DNA from: Mimachlamys varia
Lineage: Eukaryota; Mollusca; Bivalvia; Pectinida; Pectinidae
Direction of reading: 5' to 3'
NCBI GenBank assembly: GCA_947623455.1
Contig: OX392538.1
Location: 6,076,001-6,140,000 of the forward strand
DNA: 64,000 nucleotides
Positions 37,771 to 50,365 of the stretch are shown here, piece by piece. Numbering within the stretch: position 1 is the stretch's first letter; every line of letters starts with the position of its first letter. The notes beneath the pieces were generated by a model that was not told the origin of the DNA, did not search any database, and saw only the letters and a program-made list of their open reading frames with translations. The translations under genes were made by a program, and so were the position numbers.

Positions 37771-40700
37771 ATTAAGGCTGGAGTCTAATTTCTTCACTAA
37801 CTGAATACTTTAAAAGGCTGAACCTTAATAGCAGGTAGATTATGTGACATTAAATCATCAATTTTCATCTTGTGCCTATTGCTAATTGTTGTGTTTCTAT
37901 AGAAACAGACATTACTTTGACATTTTCTACACAGTATTCACATGTTTCCTGTTTTATGATGAATAGCTTTTTGTTTGTTACATGTTTGGGTATCTTCTTC
38001 TAAAAGTTAAATATCTTCATTTGAAGCACTTCTTGGTAACATAGTCTTCAGTAAAACATCAGTATCAGTATCCGTTTCTCAGATGTCATATATCACTCCA
38101 CTGGCTGTCAGTAAAGTTAGCGTTGTGTGTGGGGGAGTAAAGCATGCTTATTGTTCCCCTTCCACAGCAGGTCAGTCATTTTAAAAGAAAACAAAAAGAT
38201 AAAAGATCCGAGACTATAAAGACAGTGTTACTCGCCCTCACATTCATTTCCGTATGTTAATTTGTGACATCAGAATCCTCCAGATTTTTCTACATTATTA
38301 GTATGGAATTGTTTTTTCTATGTTAATCAGCAGCCTCTTTTTTGGCTAAAGAAAGGAAAAGATCACCATTTCCAGAATCACCCCGAATCCTAGTATACAC
38401 ACAGTGGTCACATGACTATACAACTGAAGAGTTGCGGAGAAAATCTCTATTCCTGGAAGGTGACGTTACCAAATTGAGGAGACTTGTATTCTCGTTCTGG
38501 CACTAATCACCTGGGAATAACATAAATATGGACTTAGCGCATCATGTTTGGGGCTGAATGCTTGGCGAACACCTGTCTGGTCACGTGACCTAAAAGGTGT
38601 CCAATGGGAGCCACATGGCAGACAGTTATGGTTCAGTAGTTGTGACAGTTAAATTAACTGTCCATCAAATTGGTGTATTGATTCGGTCACACTAACATGT
38701 AGACATACACAAGCCGATTTACCCCACCATCCAGTCGTGTCCCAGGGTACAAAGATGGTACTCCACATTCACTGAGGATCTGGTCACCAGTCGAGGCTCT
38801 CGGTGGCTAGAGATTTTATCCACTCTTTTCAAACATTCAGATGGAAGTTGATTTGATCGATTATAATTATACAGTGTTAAACCTGATCCCCTTGTATGGC
38901 CCTAGCGTGTTGTCACATGACCAGTTTACCCATAATACCCTGTATATTGGTAGGTTTCGGTGCTCGAGAGCTGTATTTGATATAATTAGCGTGCTATTAC
39001 TGTCCGGATTTCGTTGGGAAACAGCCTCATCCTGCCACATTAGGGGCTGGCTGTGCCAATATTTACATGTCACAGGAATCCGATTACATTGTGATGATGG
39101 CTGCCAAGTATTAAAAGGAATTTGTATCTCTTAGAAGCAATGGTAACAGAAAATGGCTGGGCTTGCATACACCCTGATTACACAAAAATGGGATTCCTTC
39201 CACACTTTCCAACCTCCATTAATTTTCTGTCTTCAGGCATGAATGTAGGAATCTCTTAGAGCTGTGGTTTGCCTTCTCATTTTGAAAGATTAAAATTTGC
39301 TAGAGGACAGTGAAATTGGCACGAATATTTTTTTCGTCAGATAGGTTTTGAATGAACTCAAAGAAAAAGATAAATGAAAAATGTTCATCAAATAGAAACA
39401 AGGTGAAAGTGTTCTTTGTGAATGAAGTGTAATGTATTATTGTTTACTCAGAATAACATACTGTAATATGTTCCTGTTGAAGACAATTCCACAATGAATT
39501 TCATTCGATGGGGAAAATATAAGAAACTCATTTACAGAGTAAGATTTATGCTACTTTTAAGGCCAATTATAACGGTATGATACAAGACCTCTGTGGATCG
39601 AGGTAAGACAAAGAAAAGTTTGCAATGTAAATTGTTTTATGTTGTAAGATTTCTGATTGTGTAAAATATCTGTGTAGGACAATGGACAGTTTTATGTGTT
39701 AGATATCATATTGTAAGTTATTGAACAGTTTTGTGGTGTAAAATTTCAGTTAGTAAGATAAAGTGAAGTTGTATAGTGTAAGATATCTGATTGTTTGATA
39801 GAGGATAGTTTTATAGTGTAAGACATTTAATTGTAATATGTTGTAAAATTGTAAGACCTTTCCTGGTAAGACGAAGGACAATGAAAAATATATCTGGGCC
39901 CAATATTTGTAAGACAAAGCATATGGAACACAGCTAACTACATAACGTCTCATCCAGCACAAACTCAAAATCTTCAGTTCTGCTCATATACTCAGATGAT
40001 GAGAAGCTAAAAATGTACCATTTCAATTAAAAAAGATATAAGATGATTGTTGCGTAGAAGTCAGCTATCATGATCTAAGAACCGAGGGATTTGTTCAGTA
40101 AAGGCTTATCACAGTATAGCTGATCTGGGTATTACTCTATGGGAAAATAAATCTCTCTTTTATCAGGTTAAAGTGCATGTGTGATTTATCTTGTTTTGAT
40201 GAAAATATAGAATGAAATTAACCTATTCCCTGAAGACATTTCAGAAGAGGATTTGACAGAGTAGAAGGGTCAAAACAGACAGCAACAATTCTTTATATAA
40301 AGAGCTTCTAGTGGTGTCTTAAAGGAAATTATAAAACCATCGTTTTAAGCTGTCATGATGTCCTCAACTTTGCCGGAGAATCATTGGGTTGCCATGAGAA
40401 GCTTAAATCCCAGCATAGGCTTGTAAAATGTGTCACTGGATGCAAAGCCCACAGGAAAATCAAGTTAGGATTATTTTAACCATAAATTATTAAAATTGAA
40501 TTTTCATATACACTTAGGCCTCTAAATCATATCGTTAAAGCTAAACCAATTTCGAAATGTAATTTTTGAAGGAGGATCTATAGTTAGTAAAACCAGTTAA
40601 ACAGAATGGAGTTTTAAACTTTTTAAAAATGATATTCTTGAGAGCCTGAGAAATTGTAAAATATTGATTTTGCCTGAGTTGATATAAGCCACCGTAATAA

Positions 40701-40853
40701 GATGTTATAATTCCCGACTCTTGAGTTCAACATGGCGGCCATTTTTACTCTGTAGCACATGCTGAGAATGTCAAATGAACACTGTAAAAAGAAATTAAAA
40801 GTAATGGTTTAAACATAAGGCATTCTACAATGTTGAAATGTTCTATTGTCCCT
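37771..40853. other. Unique sequence with one decayed repeat
   Basis: A 97-codon plus frame (38841-39134) is unrecognised and overlaps a minus frame. At about 39600-39860 a weak ~48 bp repeat built on GTAAGATATCTGATTGT is visible. I see no supported gene. Confidence 0.45.
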
Positions 40854-41330
40854 ATGAGTATACAGTACCCTATATCACTGCTGTGACATTATTTAGGCTG
40901 TGACCAGGCCTAAATCTAAATGAGTGTACAGTAACCTATAACTACTGTGACATTATTTAGGCTGTGTCCAGGCCTAAACCTAAATGAGTGTATTACCCTG
41001 TCAATACAGTGACATTATTTAGGCTGTGACCAGGCCTAAATCTAAATGAGTGTACAGTAACCTATAACTACTGTGACATTATTTAGGCTGTGTCCAGGCC
41101 TAAACCTAAATGAGTGTATTACCCTGTCAATACAGTGACATTATTTAGGCTGTGTCCAGGCCTAAACCTAAATGAGTGTATTACCCTGTCAATACAGTGA
41201 CATTATTTAGGCTGTGTCCAGGCCTAAACCTAAATGAGTGTACAGTACCCTGTCAATACAGTGACATTATTTAGGCTGTGTCCAGGCCTAAACCTAAATG
41301 AGTGTACAGTACCTTATCACTGCTGTGAGG
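40854..41330. repeat. 62-64 bp tandem repeat, about 7.5 copies
   Basis: The unit carries GTGACATTATTTAGGCTGTG, then TCCAGGCCTAAACCTAAATG, then AGTGTA and a variable CAGTAACCTATAACTACT or TTACCCTGTCAATACA segment. The two variants partly alternate, which suggests two-unit blocks were copied. Confidence 0.95.
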
Positions 41331-42115
41331 CTTCCTTTAATGTCTATGGTCTAGGAGTCAAAAAGCTTTATGTATTTTACTGACCAGCATTGTGTATAAT
41401 AGAATGGTGGTGGAGGTGGTTCCGAAGCAGTATAGGGTTTGGTTAGAGTAGATCTGCTGGAAAGTTCTCTCCGTCACCTCTGTTGCCATAACTCCAGCTA
41501 AAACCTGACAGCATTTCTAAAATCCTGCTGTGTTTGTTAGGGCCTCATTGTACAAGTTTTTAGCATTGTTGATGTATGGTATGGCTATCGTCCTGATGTA
41601 GAATCAGTTCCAATGAGGTCTGAGGTCTAATCGGATTGATCCTGGCCAATGATAATGAACTACATTTAGATAATACCCATATAGATGTGTACTATATATT
41701 ATGGATTTTGTACATGTCCAGATCTTACCAGCAAATGGAAAACGAACTCCCTATTTCAAGATGATATATTTGGATTATCTAGCGATTCATTGTTAAGCAT
41801 GTGTCATAGATGAACTTTTTATACTGTCACCATTTTCCAGATAAATTACGGGGTCATAATGGGATCATAATGGGGTTGGGTGATAAAATGATAAAAGAGA
41901 TAAAAGGACCTTGAAATATTTAGCTATTAATCAAGGTGGATCAGGAACATTTTCATCAAGGTGTTAATATGTTCTTATGAGTCAAATTTTAATGCAATGG
42001 CGTGATAGCTTATCAGGATAAAAAAATAAATCATATAATTTCAAGTTCTCAAAAATTCTCAAAATGTTCATCTAAACTTTTTTTTGAGTGGAATTTATTT
42101 GATAAAGAGATCCAT
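41331..42115. other. Unique sequence
   Basis: No gene or element recognised. Confidence 0.5.
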
Positions 42116-42285
42116 ATGTTGGGGTAAGGTAGGGTACCCCCTTATAGGCTGACCATATATCAGGGAAAGGTTAAGCATACCTTCTTAACTAAGACTTACT
42201 ATATGTCGGGGTTAGGTAGGATACCCCCTTAACTAAGACTTACCATATATCAGAGTAAGGTAGGAAATCCCCTTAACTAGACTGA
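42116..42285. repeat. ~58 bp tandem repeat, 3 copies
   Basis: Copies share GGGGTAAGGTAGGGTACCCC, then CTTAACTAAGACTTACCAT and ATATCAGGG-type words with about 15-20% mismatch by eye. Confidence 0.8.
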
Positions 42286-43394
42286 ACTATTTGAAGGTGA
42301 CATTGACAAGGGACACCAGATGTTCCTACACTGACCTAATGACAGACAGTGTACCAACTGGTCATTAGTTCACATTTCTGACCTCCAGACAAGTTGACCT
42401 TTCAGTGAAATGTCAGTAACCAAGGCCACCTCTGGCCCTGACAACTTGACTGATCTACCCACTGACAGCTAACATACAGTGCCTGTTGCTAGGGTTACCA
42501 AATTGAGTGGCCTGCCTTTACAGGTCCCTTTTTATACTTATTCAATATCCTTTACCTATATAGTTTGAAATGTATTACATTGTATTAGTGTTTTACAATC
42601 CAGTGACTTAACTGACCTCCCAACTTAATAATATTACAACCTAATATCCCAAATCATCTTTAGCATTTCTGGTAAACAGACTGTGATCTGACCCCACATA
42701 TAACCTTTTCTTAGCCTAACATGTGATTCTGTACATACTGACTGTGATCATGTATTCTTAGCTTAATTTCCCAAACTAAAAACGTTTTTATCTCCTTTCC
42801 CTGTCCGACTCCTTTTCTCTTTCATAAACTAGAATTACGTCAAGTTTGATTACAGAAAGGTCACCCAGGAGACTCCTGTTTTCCAGCTTAACTTCCTAAG
42901 CCCGGGGCCAAGGTCATTCCAGGATACTGTCCTGTCCGACCTGGCAGGCAGCTGGTGTCTGAGGTCTCCTGGTTATAGTCAGGATTATACAAAGAGCATT
43001 GTCATGTCTCGGACTGCTGTAGGGTGCAATGTCCGTAAAGAACAGAACTCTGCAGTACCCTGATGTGTCGTTGTCCACAAGGTCATCACCTGTCTTTGTT
43101 CTGAAGGTTTTGTAGAAAGTATTCACAAACAAAAGTTTACATAAGAAAAAGTGTGCCTTGAATAAAAATCAGTTTAAATAATTAAGTTCTTCAATATATT
43201 AACTCAACATAGATTTGTGGGACTTCAGCATGTTGACAAGAAATTTTAATTGCAATTTAACATAAATTAATGAATCATCACAAATAGGGCCTAAGTATTA
43301 CCAAAATATGGATTGAATACCCAGATAAATATGTGGTTACTCTAAAAGTTGTGAAATCCACCCAATGAGTCCCCACAGAGTTTTGAAATCCACC
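42286..43394. other. Unique sequence with one unexplained open stretch
   Basis: A plus-strand frame without internal ATG near its start runs from 42833 to a TGA at 43061-43063. It reads about 76 residues (NYVKFDYRKVTQETPVFQLN...), with an acceptor-like GATTACAG at 42848-42855. The opposite strand is also open at 42914-43132. I recognise no family and see no donor that closes an exon. Confidence 0.35.
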
Positions 43395-44089
43395 CTGTCT
43401 CTAGAGAAATCTCGGTTTGTCTCTAGAGAAATCTCGGTTCAAGTCTGTCACTAGAGAAATCTCGGTTCAAGTCTGTCACTAGAGAAATCTCGGTTCAAGT
43501 CTGTCACTAGAGAAATCTTGGTTCAAGTCTGTCACTAGAGAAATCTCGGTCAAGTCTGTCACTAGAGAAATCTTGTTTCAAGTCTGTCACTAGAGAAATC
43601 TTGGTTCATGTCTGTCACTAGAGAAATCTTTGTTCAAGCCTGTCACTAGAGAAATCTTGGTTCAAGCCTGTCACTAGAGAAATGTTGGTTCAAGCCTGTC
43701 ACTAGAGAAATCTTGGTTCAAGCCTGTCACTAGAGAAATCTTGGTTCAAGCCTGTCACTAGAGAATTCTTGGTTTAAGTGTGTCACTAGAGAATTCTCGG
43801 TTTGTCTCTAGAGAATTCTTGGTTTAAGTCTGTCACTAGAGAATTCTTGGTTTAAGTCTGTCACTAGAGAAATCTTGGTTTAAGTCTGTCAATAGAGAAA
43901 TCTCAGTTCAAGTCTGTCACTAGAAAAATCTTGTTTCAAGTCTGTCACTAGAGAAATCTTGTTTTAAGTCTGTCACTAGAGAATTTTTGGTTTAAGTCTG
44001 TCACTAGAAAATTCTCTGCTTAAGTCTGTAACTAGAGAATTCTCGGCTAAAGTCTGTAACTAGAGAATTCTCGGTTTAAGTCTGTAACC
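43395..44089. repeat. 28 bp minisatellite, about 25 copies
   Basis: The unit is GTCTGTCACTAGAGAAATCT followed by TGGTTCAA. Blocks of variants run in order: CTCGGTTC at the left, then TTGGTTCAAGCC, then GAATTCTTGGTTTAAG, then TCTCGGYTWAAG with GTAACTAGAG at the right. The gradient suggests successive local expansions. Confidence 0.94.
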
Positions 44090-45031
44090 GGGCTGTCTAC
44101 TGTAATGGCACCTTCTGCTTCACACAGTTTTAATCTCCATCGACCAACCCATCACTACGACCAAAAAACTATTGAAATTAGATCTCAAATTGAATTTACA
44201 ACTTAAAACCCAGATAAATCCTGTTTCATGAAAAACTTTTAAAACCCTTCTCAGTAAATGACTTCTTTGGGAGTAAATGCAAGCCTACAACTACAAAAAG
44301 CCCAAGTTTTTTCTTATAATTTGTTTTTGTACCCATTTTTCTACATCGTAGCTTTTCCACATTGCATCAATCTGATTAAATCTGGTGTAGCGGTAGGGAT
44401 TAGACGAAGCTTCCCCCCTACAGAACACCCGGCCTCACTGCCAGCCACCTCGTCATCCCTAATGGACTTTTCTCTATCAGCGCTCCTCAAAGCTCCTCTA
44501 AATTGCAAATGACAGTAGCCCAAGGGTTTGTCTTGCATCCCGAGAATATTAAACATGTCCTTTGCCAAGCTTGGTATTCAAACACGGCTGTGCGTCTAAG
44601 ATCTTAAGGAACATCTAAATCGGGTGAGCAAAATGGAGAGTTGATGAAAGAGGGAGGTTTAAGTGGAAGTTGGGGAGGTAATTGGCTATTGTTGAATTAG
44701 GCCAATTGTAAGGCATGGTTGTTAGGGGACATGGTATGGTTATAATGGAAGCGTGTCCAATCACGGACAGGAACAATAGACATTCAGGCCAGGCCACACT
44801 AGCAATGTGTTGATGATGTCTTCTCTGGTGCTCAGGCCATTATTACAGGTATTAGCCACAAACTTTGTGGACAGGAAGGTAGACCAACAATTGTATAAAA
44901 AGCAAGGATAGTAAAATAAAATATTCTATTACACATTCAGATAATTGTTGGGTTAATATAAGAATATGTGCATCATATATTTATTGAGAGCAGAATTTTC
45001 TGTTATTTGATGGCCAGAGTAAATATGAGAT
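44090..45031. other. Unique sequence
   Basis: Overlapping plus (44258-44512) and minus (44341-44568) frames are unrecognised. A GGTGTAGCGGTAGGG word at 44384-44398 weakly resembles a tRNA-like A box, but no B box or cloverleaf follows. Confidence 0.45.
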
Positions 45032-46678
45032 TATCAAATCTAACAAGCTTGTGCGTGAATCTGACAATACGTATACTCACAATTTGGTCTGGCCCGTTCT
45101 GTATCGAATCTTAACAAGCTTGTGCTTTACTCTGACTACTTCACAAATCTAACAAGCTTGTGCTTTACTCTGACTACTTCACAAATCTAACAAGCATGTG
45201 CATGAATCTGACTTACTTCACAAATCTAACAAGCATGTGTGTGAATCTGACTTTCTTCACAAATCTAACAAGCTTGTGCGTGAATCTGACTTACTTCACA
45301 AATCTAACGAGCATGTGTGTGAATCTGACTTTCTTCACAAATCTAACAAGCTTGTGCATGAATCTGACTTACTTCACAAATCTAACAAGCATGTGTGTGA
45401 ATCTGACTTACTTCACAAATCTAACAAGCATGTGTGTGAATCTGACTTTCTTCACAAATCTAACAAGCTTGTGCATGAATCTGACTTACTTCACAAATCT
45501 AACGAGCATGTGTGTGAATCTGACTTTCTTCACAAATCTAACAAGCTTGTGCGTGAATCTGACTTACTTCACAAATCTAACAAGCATGTGTGTGAATCTG
45601 ACTTACTTCACAAATTTAACAAGCATGTGTGTGAATCTGACTTTCTTCACAAATCTAACAAGCTTGTGCGTGAATGTGACTTACTTCACAAATCTAACAA
45701 GCATGTGTGTGAATCTGACTTTCTTCACAAATCTAACAAGCATGTGCGTGAATCTGACTTACTTCACAAATCTAACGAGCATGTGTGTGAATCTGACTTT
45801 CTTCACAAATCTAACAAGCTTGTGCGTGAATCTGACTTACTTCACAAATCTAACAAGCATGTGTGTGAATCTGACTTACTTCACAAATCTAACAAGCATG
45901 TGTGTGAATCTGACTTTCTTCACAAATCTAACAAGCTTGTGCGTGAATCTGACTTACTTCACAAATCTAACGAGCATGTGTGTGAATCTGACTTTCTTCA
46001 CAAATCTAACAAGCTTGTGCATGAATCTGACTTACTTCACAAATCTAACAAGCATGTGTGTGAATCTGACTTACTTCACAAATTTAACAAGCATGTGTGT
46101 GAATCTGACTTTCTTCACAAATCTAACAAGCTTGTGCATGAATCTGACTTACTTCACAAATCTAACGAGCATGTGTGTGAATCTGACTTTCTTCACAAAT
46201 CTAACAAGCTTGTGCGTGAATCTGACTTACTTCACAAATCTAACAAGCATGTGTGTGAATCTGACTTACTTCACAAATTTAACAAGCATGTGTGTGAATC
46301 TGACTTTCTTCACAAAACTAACAAGCTTGTGCGTGAATGTGACTTACTTCACAAATCTAACAAGCATGTGTGTGAATCTGACTTTCTTCACAAATCTAAC
46401 AAGCATGTGCGTGAATCTGACTTACTTCACAAATCTAACGAGCATGTGTGTGAATCTGACTTTCTTCACAAATCTAACAAGCTTGTGCGTGAATCTGACT
46501 TACTTCACAAATCTAACAAGCATGTGTGTGAATCTGACTTACTTCACAAATCTAACAAGCATGTGTGTGAATCTGACTTTCTTCACAAATCTAACAAGCT
46601 TGTGCGTGAATCTGACTTACTTCACAAATCTAACAAGCTTGTGCGTGAATCTGACTATACTTACAATTTGGTCTGGCC
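45032..46678. repeat. 39 bp minisatellite, about 40 copies
   Basis: The unit is CTTCACAAATCTAACAAGC, then ATGTGTGTGAATCTG and ACTTA. Variants combine ACTTAC or ACTTTC with AAGCATGTGTG or AAGCTTGTGCG (the latter includes the palindrome ACAAGCTTGT). A rare GAATGTGAC variant occurs at 45672 and 46335, exactly 663 bp or 17 units apart, showing a large block duplication. Half-copies at the two edges both run into CAATTTGGTCTGGCC (near 45082 and 46662). Since 39 is a multiple of 3, two overlapping plus frames stay open for 1.5 kb (533 and 495 codons). I do not regard these as genes. Confidence 0.96.
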
Positions 46679-48742
46679 TGACTAATGGATCCCCACAAAA
46701 ACTAAACTTGGCACGGCCTGAATTGGACTGTGTGATTTGTCCTGCTGTCAGCTCCACATGATGATAATTAGGATGTGGCCCGAGTTTCCTGACCAGCGGT
46801 CATCAGCCAGCGACTGCCTGACAGTCATTAACTAAATAAAAGGCAATTGAATAACTCTATTGATTTCACAGTTTCTTCTGGAAGGTGGTGATTTCAGTGT
46901 TATCTACAATGGAGATGTGGGCACCCTCGTTACTCAGCTCTTGTCGTCACACAACAACTACCTCTACTTATAGGAATCGCTGATTCTAGTCTGTACCTCA
47001 ATTGTACAGCTGTACCCAAGTAGTTACTATCTGTACCTCAATTGTACAGCTTTACCCAAATAGACTCTGTGTCTCTATGCCATCAGTGAAGGTCTTCTTG
47101 CATCTTCATCTACAATGCTGTCTTAACTGACAACTTTTTACCAAGTAATTTATAACCGCCGATAAATGATATTTGATAATATGATAATTCTGTTATTACA
47201 CCAAGAGGTGATATGTTATATACAGCTTTGTTGTAGCACAAGAAGATGACACATCCAAATATTTCAGCATGTATAATGAGGATGCAATATGCCTTCACTC
47301 AGGATCAAAAATAATATTTAGGATTCTCTCAATTAAGCATACGCAGGGACCATATAAAAACCAAACTCAGTATGTTCCAAGTTCAAGCATTAGTTGAAAC
47401 TGTAGAAATGAAATTATGCGACCTCCCATACCAGTGGTGGTAGTAGCGGGGTGACAACTGGGGAGTAATCAAATTATTCTCTGCTCCCCGATCATCATTG
47501 GTCCCTGGATACGTACAGATATTCGATTAGATTTTCACGGTTACACATCGCAGTGTTCTACATCAGTGTGTCAGACAGTCCCAAACTGGCGATATGGTAT
47601 ATACACGTATGTATGTGTGTGTGAGGCAGTCCGTGTTTAAATAGCAGTAATTTGGTAGGAAAATCTATATGTCGCATGTGTATATCACCTAACAGAAATT
47701 GTCACTGCGCATTCATGCATATTTGTCGCAATGTCATTGGCTTTTCATGTCTGCAGTGGAGTACCTGTTAGTTCAAGGCCTCGTACAATTTTGACAAAAT
47801 GAATAGTGATTAAAAAAGTAGCTAACGCTGAAACCCAATTTCCATTCATTGCTGTATTCTGTTCTCATGTTAGAAATCAGACAAGTAGTTTGATTCAGTA
47901 AGTACGTGGGGAAATTATCTCCACAATTAACACCCACTCTTATATTTCATTTAGACTGAATGACTGAAAATCATTATATCTTTTCAATCAGATATGTTAA
48001 ATGGTGTTTTAAATAGGTAACCTATTTCTATATGGTTTTGTGTAAAAATTGCATATATTTACTACCATGTAACTCAACCCCTAACAAAACAAAAAATTTC
48101 ATTTTTGTTAACATTAGACTTTTTTGTTTTCAAACAGAGAGAAGTAAGTTTGGTAGTATTGTAAATTGTGCCTCACATTTGTACGTAACGGAGAACACAA
48201 AACAAACCTGACTCCCTTTGTTGGTAATGTTAAACTAATCACAGTGTATTATACACACTAATCTGATTTGCAGATTCAACAAATGAAAACCTTTGGCATT
48301 GAACACAAATTGATTGGTCCAGAATTTCAGGGGAAGTAATCAAGTCCAATTAACAGATGAAAGTTCATGTTCCGCCTCATTAAAGGGCGTAATTACAGAA
48401 GCTGATGTACGCTGACACAAGTACCTTCATCAGATCTTTGTCACACAAATGTTTGTCACAATGCTCCGCCAGTGTTTATAGCAAGCAACAAAATGCCGAT
48501 TGGGCTTTATGCTAAAATGGACGGAGAATAAATTAAATCATCTCTAATGATAAATTCAAAACAAATCAACGTTTTTCATTTTCTAGTTAAGTACTGTACA
48601 GCTTTCAATGAAAATGTCCATTTCCTGAGTAATAATCAATAAAATGCTGACAGTATATGTACTATTTACGCGGATGGATCAATGGCGGCCCCATCAGGAC
48701 TATGAGCCGCGGTATGATGGGAGTTTGATCCCACAGATAAAG
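46679..48742. other. Unique sequence
   Basis: No gene recognised. A 34 bp segment (TCTGTACCTCAATTGTACAG) is duplicated near 46990 and 47030. One minus frame (47110-47298) is unassigned. Confidence 0.45.
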
Positions 48743-49612
48743 CATACCTGTCAAGTCTCCCGCTTTGGACGGGAGACTCCCGATTATTTATGACAGAAAT
48801 CAAAATCTCCAGTTTGAAATTAATGACCCGCGCGGGTCCCGCATTTTATTAAATTCTCCCGTTTTCTCCCGCTTTGTCTCACAAAAATAATCAAACTTGG
48901 TCATTTTAACGAATAAACAATAACGACATGGATTCACACTGACCTTTGTCACAGACAAGCCACTTTAATTACAGACCAGACCAATTAGCAGCGAGGAGAC
49001 TGGTGTGAAAGTTGTAAATGGTCAGATGGTCATGCATCACGGCCCGTACACAACAGCTGTGGGGGCCTCGATCACGGCACATGGCTTCGTGTCATTCTTA
49101 CTGATGTGTATACTATAGAGCAATTAAATCATCCAGTTGGGGCTAGTTACTAATTAATATGTGCTTACAGGATGTATAAACATTAAATAGGCACATCGTA
49201 AGCATGGTGAGTCTCGCATTGTTTACTGAACGGAAGTGAAGTAGAGACTATAAAATAGAAACCGGACAATAACATTTGATCCGGAATTTGTCCGGTCGTA
49301 GCGATGGGATGAATGTTGATAAGAAACCAACATACAAATAAGCAAATTTCTTCACTTGGACAAAAATAAAATTATCGGAAGTTATTTTTTTCACAAAGAT
49401 TAATTATTCCCAATGATTTGAGATATGTTTTCTTTATAATTAATCTAGGTTAAAAAGACATGCATTTCAAAAATTATATTTTTTGTCTTTATGTGAAGTT
49501 TTATGATATAATCTACTTTAAATATGGTAGTTCCTCAGTATGTAATATATAGGAATAAAATTTATAATTTTTTTTTTCAACCTTTTTTTTATTGAACCTG
49601 TATTAAGAGACC

Positions 49613-49668
49613 ACCTGTCATATGTGACCTTTTTTGTTGCCTCCCTTCGAAGGTCACATATGACAGGT
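49613..49668. repeat. 18 bp-arm hairpin inside the transposon
   Basis: ACCTGTCATATGTGACCT (49613-49630) and its exact complement AGGTCACATATGACAGGT (49651-49668) flank a 20 bp loop. The ACCTGTCA start copies the first bases of the transposon terminus, so this may be a nested or subterminal inverted end. Confidence 0.9.
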
Positions 49669-49770
49669 TTGACTGTATATAATCATAATATGTACATGGG
49701 TTGATGTTTTTTTTGTTGACGTGTTCAAAAAAATGTCGTCACGCGTAATCTCCAGTTTGAGAATAGTCAG

Positions 49771-49792
49771 CAAACTGGAGATCTCCAGTTTG
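49771..49792. repeat. Perfect 22 bp palindrome
   Basis: The sequence is CAAACTGGAGA followed directly by TCTCCAGTTTG, with no loop. The half-site CTCCAGTTTG also occurs alone at 49750-49759 and near 48808, so it is a recurrent subterminal motif of this transposon. Confidence 0.9.
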
Positions 49793-49824
49793 TTAGCATT
49801 TGACCCTTGACAGGTATGATAAAG

Positions 49825-50215
49825 GGGCCTGAAAGTGTTACACTGTAAATAGTGGAAAGCTGCAGCATTGGAGATGATTGGACAACGAGAAGTCATAAAT
49901 AGATGATGGTCTTCACACGCTTTTTATACATGATGAGCAGCTGAAATTGTATTTTGATGGATATGATCAATACAAAATGGTTCTTTTTTATGTGATGGAC
50001 TCAAAATCTGCTCTGATGAGGTTTGTGATTACTTTTAACTGGGTTTTTTTTCTCATGATGATCTCGTTTACATGTGTTTATGGGGGACACTGATTGTGGT
50101 GCTTCTCACAGGTTGTGTAGACAAAACGTGTCGCAGTATTGAGTCTAATGCTTAATGTTAATGACTTGTGAAGAAACAGAGTTAACTCTGATATGAAGGT
50201 GTGGTAATATTGTAA
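49825..50215. other. Unique sequence
   Basis: No feature was recognised in this short AT-rich spacer. Confidence 0.5.
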
Positions 50216-50365
50216 TGGGAGATAGTATAAGTTTGTGTCAGGGAGATAGTATAAGTTTGTGTCAGGGAGATAGTATAAGTTTGTGTCAGGGAGATAGTAT
50301 AAGTTTGTGTCAGGGAGATAGTAAGTTTGTGTCAGGGAGATAGTAAGTTCATGTCAGGGTGATGT
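50216..50365. repeat. 24 bp tandem repeat, about 6 copies
   Basis: The unit is GGGAGATAGTATAAGTTTGT followed by GTCA; the last two copies lose four bases (GATAGTAAGTT). Confidence 0.93.

Larger units (their letters stand above)
48743..49818. mobile_element. 1.08 kb non-autonomous DNA transposon
   Basis: The left end CATACCTGTCAAG and right end CTTGACAGGTATG are 12-13 bp terminal inverted repeats. Both are bordered by ATAAAG (48737-48742 and 49819-49824), a 6 bp target duplication, or 7 bp as GATAAAG if the last G is shared. Subterminal CTCCCG and AATCTCCAGTTTG words recur at both ends in opposite or repeated arrangement. The interior has no transposase frame. The 6 bp duplication would fit superfamilies such as IS3EU, but the ends alone do not settle this. 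Confidence 0.75.

Noticed and set aside
44384..44412. A-box-like GGTGTAGCGGTAGGG as a tRNA or SINE head
   Set aside because: No B box, cloverleaf or dispersed copy was found nearby.
45160..46761. 533-codon and 495-codon plus frames, one rich in N-L-T sequons
   Set aside because: Two overlapping frames are open because 39 is a multiple of 3. No unique N-terminal signal or domain is present.
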